This document shows, in pieces, positions 23,378 to 32,570 of a stretch of DNA of 36,880 nt (within the stretch, counting starts at the first letter, position 1; every line of letters begins with the position of its first letter). The stretch is taken from positions 1-36,880 of the forward strand of contig CAJVPJ010000185.1 of assembly GCA_910592205.1 (NCBI GenBank), read 5' to 3'. The stretch is from Paraglomus occultum. Taxonomy: Eukaryota; Glomeromycota; Glomeromycetes; Paraglomerales; Paraglomeraceae. Under the pieces are notes generated by a model, which was given only the letters and a program-made list of their open reading frames with translations, was not told the DNA's origin and did no database searches. The position numbers and the translations under genes are program-made.

Positions 23378-23464
23378 AGACAGGGAAATAGAAAAAGTGG
23401 AAATAGACACGGAAGCGGAAATAGAAATGGAAATGGAAATAGCGACAGAAACAGAAACAGAAAC
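23378..23464. repeat. Imperfect hexamer tract, GAAATA/GAAACA type
   Basis: About 14 imperfect purine-rich hexamers. Both strands are open across it: plus strand from an ATG at 23370 with alternating Glu/Thr/Ile, minus strand with alternating Ser/Ile/Val. The simple repeat explains both frames. Confidence 0.7.
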
Positions 23465-24551
23465 AAGCAACCGACGTTTGCTCTTGTCTCGATGGGGTTT
23501 CGGCTGTTCAGACATGTCAAATTTTCGAAAACCTTCGAGTTGAGCTGTCATCTAATTGGTCCGTGCGTGAGTTTGAGGGTCCCGTCCAAAAACATATGCT
23601 CAGACCCGTTTCAATAAAGCTTGTGGAATATATTTGTTATCAGTATGAAAACATATGATATTTTTGATGTAGGGTATGTAATATAAATATTCAATCAAGT
23701 AAATCAATTATCACAATAATTGTATACAATGATGTAATTTACAAGTTATTTATTTAATACTGGGCTTTTTTATCTGTTTCAAAAGTCATATGGCACAGCA
23801 GATTTAAATATATGGCTAGTAAACAATACCCTGTGAATACTGTGAATAGCAATCTTTTTGGTCTTTCGAAAAAGAAAAAAAAAATTTTTTTTCTTCAATG
23901 GAAATTTTGGGATCGGGAATAGATACTTAAAAGTTTCTCACCGAAGCATTGTCTGATGGTGAAAGAGAGAGCGAGTACAGTAGACATCAGGGTATGTAAA
24001 CCCATTAATAGTTAAAGGCGAGAGGAGGGAGGGGGGGGGGAGGAAAAAAAAAAAAAGATAAGCATGGCATGCAGTAAATGGAATGATGATTGATACCATA
24101 TATACAATAATCGATCAAGTAAAATGTACATAATTATAATTATATACATAAACGTACGGTTACATAAGAACAACACAACTTAACTTACTTTTGCAAATAA
24201 CATAACAAAAAAAGTATACAGTCTTTTGACATCATAGACGCACCAAATCCACCTATCAAAGCGTATTCCATTATCGTCTAGTATACGTGGTATTAGCATG
24301 ATTTATCCGCCCCTGTTTACCATATTGATATAAAACGAAAGTTTGACAGTTCTGGGTCCTTGGTATTCCACATACGATCGAAAAGAATGTGTGAAAAGAA
24401 CTTGGAAGCAAATTTCCGTGAAAGGAAATCGAGATGTTTAAAAGCGTTTGTTTACTCTTAAAATGCCTATAGTCTTTTTTTTTTTTTTACCCGAATCGGT
24501 AAAAAGGGGATAAAAGAAGGGAAAGGGGAGAGTTTTTTATATTGTCCTCAT

Positions 24552-24588
24552 TAGCATAGCATAGCATAGCATAGATAGATAGATAGCA
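24552..24588. repeat. Compound microsatellite TAGCA / TAGA
   Basis: Four to five copies of the pentamer TAGCA followed by three to four copies of the tetramer TAGA and a final TAGCATA. Simple sequence, no gene context. Confidence 0.8.
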
Positions 24589-24910
24589 TAACCTTAATTG
24601 TTTTGAAAGTGCAAACACATCAACGAGTGAACTATAAGTATTTGATATCCGTAGCTTTATGCATAGAACGTTATTGATTCTGGATCGTCGATACTATACT
24701 TGGATTATAGTTTTTGACGGGACTAACAAATAGTCTATTGTTCTTAACACAGTAAGATCAGTAAGATCGCTAATTTTTTTGTCATTGTGATTTTTTAGTA
24801 TGAAATTACGATAATGTTTCACACAATGTATATAATCGGAGTGGGGATGAAAAAATGATTGATAAAAAAAAATAAAAGATCGGTTCCGGTTTCAATTCAG
24901 CAGTTCATAG

Positions 24911-25096
24911 TCATATTATCAACAATGTGTCATTCGATGGGCTGATATCAGTACTACTTTTGATTTGCGCATTCATAGAAAGGTCCAATGGTTTATTTCC
25001 GTAGAACGCATAAATGGAATTGTTTGGGTTACGCTGACTATCAGATGCTGATAAGTAAGTTATAGGGAACAATCCAATCCTATTGTCCACGCAGAC
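24911..25096 (-). CDS. Terminal exon of a minus-strand gene, SH3-like end
   Basis: An open frame of 61 codons plus TGA, bounded upstream by a TTGACAG acceptor (25097-25098) in phase 0 and preceded in the same frame by a stop, so it must be a spliced exon. It begins V-C-V-D-N-R-I-G-L-F-P-I-T-Y-L; the GLFPxxYL motif is the last strand of SH3 domains. The remaining tail is Ser/Asn-rich (SASDSQRNPNNS, KPLDLSMNAQIKSSTDIS). The exon with the first half of the SH3 domain was not found; it should lie upstream, beyond the TATG-rich repeat at 25150-25390. The gene is unidentified. Confidence 0.5.
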   Translation of the reverse strand, partial: VCVDNRIGLFPITYLSASDSQRNPNNSIYAFYGNKPLDLSMNAQIKSSTDISPSNDTLLII

Positions 25097-25149
25097 CTGT
25101 CAACCACGCCCACTGATACCTGCATAGCCATAATGAATATTATATATTT

Positions 25150-25395
25150 ATATACATCATTTATGTATGGATGTACATATATATGTATGTATGTAGTATG
25201 TATGTACGTATGATATGTACGTATGATATGTACGTATTATATGTAGAGAGCATGTATGATGTCTGGCGTGATGTCTGGTATGTATATCTGGTATGTATGT
25301 CTGGTGGTATGTATGTCTGGTGGTATGTATGTCTGGTATGTATATCCGTCTGTCTGCATGTCTGGTATGTCATGTATGTCTCTATCTAGTCTACT
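25150..25395. repeat. TATG/TCTGG-type tandem repeat region
   Basis: Degenerate copies of TATGTACG, then of GTATGTATGTCTGG, over about 240 bp. Probably intronic in the minus-strand gene described at 24911-25096. It gives Tyr/Met/Val-rich artificial frames on both strands. Confidence 0.75.
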
Positions 25396-25731
25396 GTGTG
25401 TGCATGTGTATTGTATATACTGTATATCATCACAACTAGTTTCCCATTTATCCCCCCCCTCAGTTTCTACCCTGTTTGACAATTGTCACATTAATCCACT
25501 GCAATCGCCCACTATTTTTATTCCCTCCACTGCACTTGGCTTTTCCCACTTAACGACTGCCATGCATCAGAACAATAGGATACGGCGATCGTAGACTTTT
25601 AGGCGAATATGCGCATGATGACATCTTCCCATGTGGTTTAGTAAAAAATAGCGTTCGGAACAAGTGTCAGCAAAGATGTGCAATGAAGTAATAAGTAGAT
25701 GCAAGTTTGTAGAAAAAGGTCATACCGATAC

Positions 25732-25884
25732 CCGAGGGACAAGCATGATTGTTCTCCAGTGTGTTTTATCATGTCTCCCATTCTCCCTATAATTAAACAA
25801 TGATAATGTGTCGGTTGTCGGTTGTGTTGACATTTTTAGAGCATCCTGGTATGCTGCGTTGCCGTTGTTGCTGTTGTTGTTGCC

Positions 25885-25922
<38 letters not shown>

Positions 25923-25971
25923 GTTGCCACTGTTGTCGTTGTGTGTCGTTGTTGCAATGTTTACTCTTTCG
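25732..25971 (-). CDS. Probable internal exon, Asn/Ser-rich, of a minus-strand gene
   Basis: Open minus-strand frame whose first half is an Asn/Ser repeat encoded by a CAA/CAG-type microsatellite. Its second half is ordinary protein sequence: AAYQDALKMSTQPTTDTLSL, then FNYRENGRHDKTHWRTIMLV, ending at a donor GTATCG (25731) or GTATGA (25725). An ATG at 25833 could also be a start. A TAA lies just upstream in frame, so the exon needs an acceptor near GCGAAAG. It is probably part of the same gene as the SH3-like exon at 24911, but the join is not proven. Confidence 0.4.
25853..25932. repeat. Trinucleotide microsatellite (TTG/CTG)n
   Basis: Mixed TTG, CTG and CCG triplets on the plus strand; minus strand CAA/CAG/CGG. 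In the minus-strand exon it encodes the Asn/Ser run. On the plus strand it gives Leu- or Cys-homopolymer frames that I reject. Confidence 0.8.
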
Positions 25972-26071
25972 CAATTACCATGACGATCGCAGTGTTTGAC
26001 ACAAGAACGCCACGAGAGAAGCACAGAATATCGAAAGAACAAGTAAATGATGAATTAAACATTCTAATTTA

Positions 26072-27285
26072 TTAATTACATTCATTACAAAATATTCGAT
26101 GGGGTGGTTCGGGCATGCAAACGAATTGGAAATAATAAAAAATAATATCTAGATTGAATGTTTGTGTTTGATCGCCTGTGTTCAAAAAAGCCGTGCCGTG
26201 ACCCGAATGGTTGAGATTACAATCATTTATCGTTATGTCACAGTAGTACACAGGTATTACACAGGTATTACACGGGTATGTAGGTAACACATTTGATATA
26301 TCATTATCATGTAAATTTTAACTATTACATATATATATATATTTTTTTTTCAATCAGACATCAGATCTCCCTCTCTCTGAAAATGGGCGGACTGGCTGGA
26401 CTTTGGCTGGCTGCTTGGCTGGTTTATAACCAAATGCTCATTATAAGAGTGTGTCTATTGTTAATATGGCGGTACATATATACATACGAGCTTTTATCTT
26501 ACCTTATTAGACATTGTTATTATTTAAAAAGTTTTATTTCCCATCCGTTCCCAATGTTCCCATCCCACTGAAAAAAATTTTTTTTAAAGTTTGGGAAATC
26601 GAATGTTATCTTTTTCTGCTTGTTGGTGATTAACCTTGTGTGTAATTGCGATGCCAGATGTTGATTAGTGAATTGTCGTACAAATATATACAGATAATAA
26701 AAATATGTACCAAAATATGTAATCTATCAATGTACCTGTGTATATTGTGTATATCATACATCGTACATATATATTATACTATATAATCAATCTTATACTA
26801 TAATAGTATTATGTAACGTGACATAATCAACATTAGCAGTACAATTAAATAAATAATATATTATAACGTATTATAATGTACTGTATAATTAATGTACGTA
26901 GTAGTATAATCAATGCGCATAGTATTATTATCAGTCCCGCCCCCATCATCAATGTAATCCCGTAACATTTATAAACCACAGCGCCCGTCAACGTTGGCAT
27001 TTGACCATTTCTCCCCTTCGCCATTTTTTAACGAACATTTGCTTAAACAAGATTATTTCTTGTATCTAAGCTTTCATAAAAAAATAATAGTATTAGGATT
27101 TCAATCCTATAACGAAAATACGCATATAGCTTTTTAACGCTTACTCGAAAAACTAAAAAAAAACAAACCTTTACCACCACACTTTCACGTACATAAATTC
27201 CACACCAAACACCCGACCTACCGACTCTTTTATCCTAACCCCACACACACACTTAAGACCTTTTTATACATAATTCCCTTTCATA
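26072..27285. other. Region upstream of Vma12 gene, no certain exon
   Basis: Mostly AT-rich. One minus-strand stretch at about 26355-26465 (INQPSSQPKSSQSAHFQREG) after a possible AATAG acceptor could be a further exon of the minus-strand gene. The last 100 bp before 27286 have A/C-rich runs (CACACACAC, CCACACCAAACACC) and are the likely Vma12 promoter. Confidence 0.3.
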
Positions 27286-28437
27286 ATGGTATTAGTGGTT
27301 CTCACTGATCGCATTCGAAGTGCCGTATATCAAGCACTAAATTCGCCCGATTTCGACAATTCAGCAAAGAGTAGGCTCAGAAACTATTTGAAAACTAGTT
27401 CTGGCATTCCGCTAGATTTGATGAAGGAGGTATCAAACTTTCTGGTGAGCAAAGACGGAAAGCTAGGAAATGAAATTGGTGAGTGAAATTTCCTCTGATA
27501 TATTTCTGTTCGAGACAATCACATCGAGTCTGTCACATTACATCGACTTGAGTTAACCGTTATTGGGTCAATGTTATATTTACAGGCTTTTCGCGGTTCT
27601 GGTTACATGAGCTATTAAAAGGCAGTGGCATATTCGTTGAAAAACGTAAAGACCGAGTAAAGGTAAAAATTTTTTAATAATAATAATAACCGCAAAATAA
27701 CCAATAGCAACAATTAACAACAATTAGCAACAATTAGCAACAATTAGCAACAATTAGCAACAATTAGCAACAATTAATAAAGAATAATAAAGAATAATAA
27801 AGAATAATAACCATTAATAACCATAGCGTGTGAATTACCACTTTTGTAATATTTTGGCTAACGGATCAATCATTTCCATTTCTCATTTACTGTCCATAAT
27901 TAGAACCCTCAATTAATGGCACGCCTCGAACAGATCCTCGCAGAGCAAGCAAACAAAGAATACGTTCGCATGATCAGCAACGTCGCATCTTCGTACGATG
28001 TCGAGACATTCAAACTTCTTGACACGGAAGAATTCTCCAGCATACGAGGACAGTTGACTGCCATTATTAACATCACGTTCACCATGGTGGCCGTCTTTGC
28101 CGCCGTTTATCACGTTGCTCAGACAATCACTGGAGACACTGGCATGGTAAATATAGATTGATGTTTTTTTACTTGCTTACTTACAAACACACGCGCGCGC
28201 GCATTAGGATGTCTTACTAAAAGAAACAACTCTATCTTTTAGCGTGTCTTGCTTGCTCTGACTGGCAGCGTAGTAGTTGGGATTGCCGAAACATTCCTCT
28301 ATATGCGTTATTTAACCGGATACGCCAAAAAAGAAGAAAAGAAAGAACAACGTGCGCCACGTCGTCGTGCGACAGCGCCGCCTCCCTCATCACGCTCTGC
28401 TGCTATGCGAAGACCAACAAAAAAGACAACTTTGTAG
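27286..28437 (+). CDS. VMA12: V-ATPase assembly factor Vma12 / TMEM199 family
   Basis: Exons 27286-27478, 27586-27662, 27904-28146 and 28243-28437 (phases 1, 0, 0), 235 aa. Vma12 is an ER membrane protein that, with Vma22 and Vma21, assembles the Vo sector of the vacuolar H+-ATPase. Visible hallmarks: ELLKGSGIFVEKRKDRVKNP, then QLMARLEQILAEQANKEYVR and the conserved MISNVA, followed by two membrane segments (IINITFTMVAVFAAVYHVA and VLLALTGSVVVGIAETFLYM) and a Lys/Arg-rich cytosolic tail. Start: first ATG, with no upstream in-frame alternative. Intron 2 is expanded by tandem repeats. Length is normal for the family. The tail ends RRPTKKTTL; it has no evident KKXX. Confidence 0.9.
27709..27822. 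repeat. Decamer tandem repeats inside Vma12 intron 2
   Basis: Six or so copies of CAACAATTAG followed by about four copies of AATAATAAAG, together about 110 bp. They lie wholly inside the intron 27663-27903 and roughly double its length relative to the neighbouring introns of the gene. Confidence 0.85.
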
Positions 28438-28528
28438 GATGCTATCAACAAGTTGTGACCACGCGCGATCACCTGGTTGAAAAAAAAAAAAAAAAGAGAG
28501 TAGAACGAGTCGAATTTGTTTGCTGCAA

Positions 28529-28554
28529 AGAGAGAGAGAGAGAGAGAGAGAGAG
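28529..28554. repeat. (GA)n microsatellite downstream of Vma12
   Basis: Thirteen uninterrupted AG dinucleotides about 90 bp after the stop codon, preceded by a poly-A run at 28482-28494. Probably in the 3' untranslated region or just beyond. Confidence 0.8.
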
Positions 28555-28917
28555 TTGTTGACGTGTTGTATGTATCTCTGATGTCCAGTTATTGGCGGAG
28601 GGTGTGTAATGATCGGTTAATAATGGTTATTTTTGGTTTCTTTATTTTTATTATTATTTTGGTCTAATATTTTCTCACGAAAACAGTCTCTACTTTATCT
28701 CTCTCTCTTCCACTCTTCGATTCTACATTTCTTCTACTCTTTCACCATTTGCTCTTGTAAATACTTTAAAAAAAAAGGAAGTCCCAGGTCATCCCTTTAT
28801 TTCATTAGTTTTTCACACACATCAGCTTGCATCGCATTTGTAGTATATCTAGCAACAACGAACTTTTGGGCAAATCTTTTAATTTTTTCTATGAACATTC
28901 TTCTTTGATCTGTTTAA

Positions 28918-29120
28918 TTAGGTCTCTTTTTTTTTTTTCTCTTCACCGTTTTTTTTTCTCTTTTTCCTTTTTCTTTTCCCCGTTTCCCCGTTCCCCCGTT
29001 TCCCCGTTCCTCCGTTCCCCATTCTCCAATTCCCCCTTTCCTATTTCCTTATTTCCTATTTTTTTCATTTCCCAATCCCATTTTTCTCATTTCCTTTTAG
29101 TTCTTTTTTTTTTTTTCCCT
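28918..29120. repeat. Long polypyrimidine tract
   Basis: About 200 bp of almost pure T/C on the plus strand, with local repeats of CCGTTTCC and TTTCCTATTTCC. Poly-T runs flank it. No coding meaning. Confidence 0.8.
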
Positions 29121-29471
29121 TGTCAACAACCCTTTTGTACAATTACTTGATTTTGGAAAATTGCCCTTTTTGTCTTCTTACGCCAGGAAAAAAAAAGTAT
29201 GTTTCAAACAAGCAAAAAAAAAAGCACAAAAAAAAGGAAAAAAACCCCTAAATCTCTAAAAAAGGTGCGCTCTATCCGAGCAAACCACCCAAATAAAAGT
29301 AACAATCGTATGGTTCATCTAAATTGCTTGTCTATTAATTAATTATTCAGACTTGTGTGATCCGTTGAAATGACCATGAAATATAAATACACTTTACGAA
29401 TGTCAAAAATGACATACCGTTTTCACTCTCTTTGGTTAGCACGCCGAGATCCATAGCATAAACTTTGGTCG

Positions 29472-29654
29472 TTAACTTGTACCCGATACAGAAAGTCCGC
29501 CAGTACATCTGCATGCAGACACTGCATTGTCCGCATTATACAACTGTGACACGCCCATTCGTTCGAGATTACTAGCAACACCCAATAGCATGCTCTCTCG
29601 CTTAATTTGCTCTTTCAAAAAAGATGATTGCAAAACTATTTGTTGACAAGACAT
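29472..29654 (-). CDS. Small possible protein, unknown family
   Basis: From an ATG at 29654 in a good context (CAAAATGTC) the frame reads MSCQQIVLQSSFLKEQIKRE, then SMLLGVASNLERMGVSQLYN and stops at 29472 (60 aa). The first half is helical, Gln/Glu/Lys-rich and could form a short coiled coil. The true 3' part may be spliced: another minus-strand frame just downstream reads MYWRTFCIGYKLTTKVYAMD and ends in SEN at a GTATGT donor, then DEPYDCYFYLGGLLG with a stop after a TTTAG acceptor. I could not decide between the models. No family recognised. Confidence 0.35.
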   Translation of the reverse strand: MSCQQIVLQSSFLKEQIKRESMLLGVASNLERMGVSQLYNADNAVSACRCTGGLSVSGTS

Positions 29655-29659
29655 TTTGA

Positions 29660-31515
29660 GAAGTGGGCGCATTGTTACTACGGTTCTTTAAATTCCACAA
29701 AAAGAAGGTTCGACCGCCCACCCTTCTAAATCTTTTCATCATGCAACATATGAAAACTCCCCCCTTCTTTGAACAATTTTTTTACGTAATACCAATAAAT
29801 TTTGTGTGGACGCATTCATGTCACACACATATAAACAAGATACGTTTTCTGGATTGGTGTATTTACTTTTTGTACGGTACTTTTTCCAAGGCGGGTTCAG
29901 CGATCAAAAAAAAAACAACAGGCATAATTCGTTTCGATCTCATGTTTCGAAAGATGACATGTCCAGAGAATGATGTTATCACAATGAATGGTTGATCTTT
30001 CATCCCCTTTCATCGATTGCGTTGTGTCATCCATCCCACTCTCACGCATAAGAGATGGAAGGGGAAAAAAAAATAATAATCGACGAATGAAAACTTTGAT
30101 TAAACACGTGAAATTCTTAGTCAGCAGGTGGAAAAAAAACTTGCATTACAATAAAACGTTTTAGAGATCAATAGGGATCATGTAGAGAGAGAATAGAGTT
30201 CATCAAAGAATAACCGTTTGTAAACAAATAATATGTCGCGCGCATTTAATTATATCCGCTATAGAATTTTCGTAAAACACCTTCCAGTGTCATGAACAAC
30301 ATGGCTGCGTTATACATGAGAGATGGATTATTAATTGAGCAGGTCATTGTATTTTTCATTTGTAGTGCCGCCGGACTAAAAATGATGGAGAGCGGACAAT
30401 CGTCACGGGAGACTTGGACCCCCCCCCCCCTTTTTTTTTTTTTCTAAAACAATAATTGGACGCATCATTAAACGGAATGATATATATGCTTGCAAAGTGG
30501 TAAACCGAGACTGCGCTATTAAATTTTCTGTCAACTTTAGAAAAATATCACACCAATCAAGTAATCATGCGGTCATGCGTTTACTCGTGTTAAATATAAT
30601 TAATGGGCTTGACAACACTTCCAAACAAGCCAAGACTTGAAACTTTAGGTCACCACTTGTTTGTTTATTTGTGTGGTCACAAGAGCAAGATTATCAAGGT
30701 TTCGAGTTTAAGACGAATAGTGTGTAAAACACGTGCTTATCTAGCATAGCTGTATATTTTCTATTAGTAATTAGTAATACAACATGATAATATGCGTTTG
30801 TTTACCTTGTTGATATTGACTCTTTAGCTATTCATAAACGTAAATATGGTTAATACTTCAGGACAAGGGCGGATAATAAGAGTAAACATTGTGTTCGGAT
30901 ACTCTGATGTTTGCCTAATATCTACCTTCCATTAAAGGGCTCTCTTACAAAGGTGCATGCCCCTTGAATTGACATAAAAAGTTTGTATAACGTTCGCCAA
31001 GTTGTAGCGCGTGACCCAGTCTCTGAAACGTCGGAACGAAATTAACGTAATTTGGGCTTTTAGAGTTTTGTCATCGTTGAACATGTAGCGGGGGGTCGAG
31101 TCGGGTCAGTTAATAGTGGAATTAGTCGTCACGGTGACCATTTGAGAGCGTGTCAAAATCTGCTTGCAATGGTAATTCTATTTCCTTCATTCAAAATTTA
31201 TATTAATACGTAGCATCACACTAGTTTTGCTAAACTAAAGGATTAAGCTGACTCTCGGATAAGTGCATTAAGGACTTTTCCTTTGCCCAAATGCAAAAGC
31301 TCAGGATTCATAAACAGGTTATCTAAATGTTGCCAAAACCAGACTTATTCTTACAAGAAAGGTTTATGCATATGCAGTAGTAGTAACAGGTTGTACTTGT
31401 GGGTGAAAAGTTGAGAATGCTGTATTAAAATGTGTAAATAATAAAATTTATGTACACACGGTTATGAAAGCCTGAATTTAACTTGTCAATAATATCAAAT
31501 GGTTGGTTGGTTGGC
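29660..31515. other. Intergenic stretch, nothing recognised
   Basis: AT-rich with homopolymer runs (poly-C/poly-T at 30420-30443). No exon chain, tRNA or transposon end recognised. Confidence 0.4.
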
Positions 31516-31517
31516 AA

Positions 31518-31544
31518 ACAGAGCAGAGCAGAGCAGAGCAGAGC

Positions 31545-31581
<37 letters not shown>
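31518..31581. repeat. Compound microsatellite (CAGAG)n(CAG)n
   Basis: Six copies of the pentamer GAGCA pass directly into about eleven uninterrupted CAG triplets. There is no open reading frame context, so it is not a polyglutamine tract. It is an unusually long pure CAG run for this window. Confidence 0.9.
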
Positions 31582-31582
<1 letters not shown>

Positions 31583-31738
31583 TGCGGTTGCTGAAATGAA
31601 AACCGTCATATATCGAGAGTGACGGTATTTAACAATAATGTATAATAAACACTCCAAAATTGACTACACGTCAGAAAGTAATGCACTGCAAAGTCGGGAT
31701 AATATTTTGTTACACAAATAACCATTCACCTTAAAACG

Positions 31739-32113
31739 ATGGTGCAATTCTTTGACACGAATAACAAAAAGATGGGACTTTTTAATCACAAAACGTTCAA
31801 TTAATATTAACGCTTTGCCCCCTCTTTTCCAATTTCTCATCAATGCTGTCGCTAAATATGGCTCTAATAAGTTGGAGAAACACTAGTCACAATATCTACT
31901 TTTGATTTTTTAAACCCTGATGCTCTACGGCGTTGGAATACCCCATCAGAGTTGATGACCCGTTTTCCGGTGAGTATTTTACAAAAGAATGCTTACGCGT
32001 TTATTCTCGGACGGCGATGATATGAGATGGGTTATTGCTCGGAGTTTTGATAATAGCTCTCCAATCGTGAGAGCCAAGAGCTCTGGAAATTGATTATGCG
32101 AAACCAATTCTTC
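31739..32113 (+). pseudogene. Possible decayed gene, unknown family
   Basis: Successive plus-strand pieces in shifting frames: from an ATG at about 31770 MVQFFDTNNKKMGLFNHK, then one frame over NALPPLFQFLINAVAKYGSN to KLEKH and a stop, then FLNPDALRRWNTPSELMTRF to a GTGAGT donor at about 31972, and after an AATAG acceptor LSNRESQELWKLIMRNQFFA. The pieces follow each other closely but need at least one or two frame changes, hence pseudogene. The minus strand is also open over part of it (FPELLALTIGELLSKLRAIT, with a GTAAGC donor), so orientation is not secure. Confidence 0.2.
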
Positions 32114-32570
32114 GCGTGTGGGAATAACTGTTGATGTTTACTCGTTTTCCTATTCGTGTCTTGAGAGCTGTAATGTCAATTTGTTAAAGGATTATAATAA
32201 ATACATCAATAATAACAAAGATCATGGAATTTTCTTACAACAAAACATGTGGGTTGTTGTATTTTTACACCATAATTTTTTATTTTATTCTTTTGGTCAC
32301 CGGTTATATTTCTGTACAGGGAAAAGTGATGGTAAACAACTATGTCAAATAAATCGAATCTGTTCTGTATGCTCGGGGAAGAACCCTGCTTCCTAGAGTC
32401 ACCAGAACTCGTCAAACAAACAAAAAGTTCTTTCGGTTTATTACTATTTACAATCATTAGTTCGCAAAGAGATTGCAATGTCAATCATAAATACAAGCAG
32501 ATCGTCTTATACATAAACATCAACTATTAAATCAACATTATCGGTACTGATTAAACATTGTACGTCATTC

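Larger units (their letters stand above)
22424..24910. other. Gene-poor, repeat-bearing stretch
   Basis: No exon recognised. It includes the (GAAATA/GAAACA)n tract at 23378-23464, a G/A-rich homopurine run at 24018-24058 and TAGCA/TAGA tandem copies at 24552-24588. It may include the 3' untranslated region of the minus-strand gene ending at 24911. Confidence 0.45.

Noticed and set aside
25161-25482. Tyr/Thr/Met-rich frames on both strands
   Set aside because: Created by the TATG/TCTGG tandem repeats.
25800-26075. Poly-Cys and poly-Leu plus-strand frames
   Set aside because: Created by the trinucleotide microsatellite.
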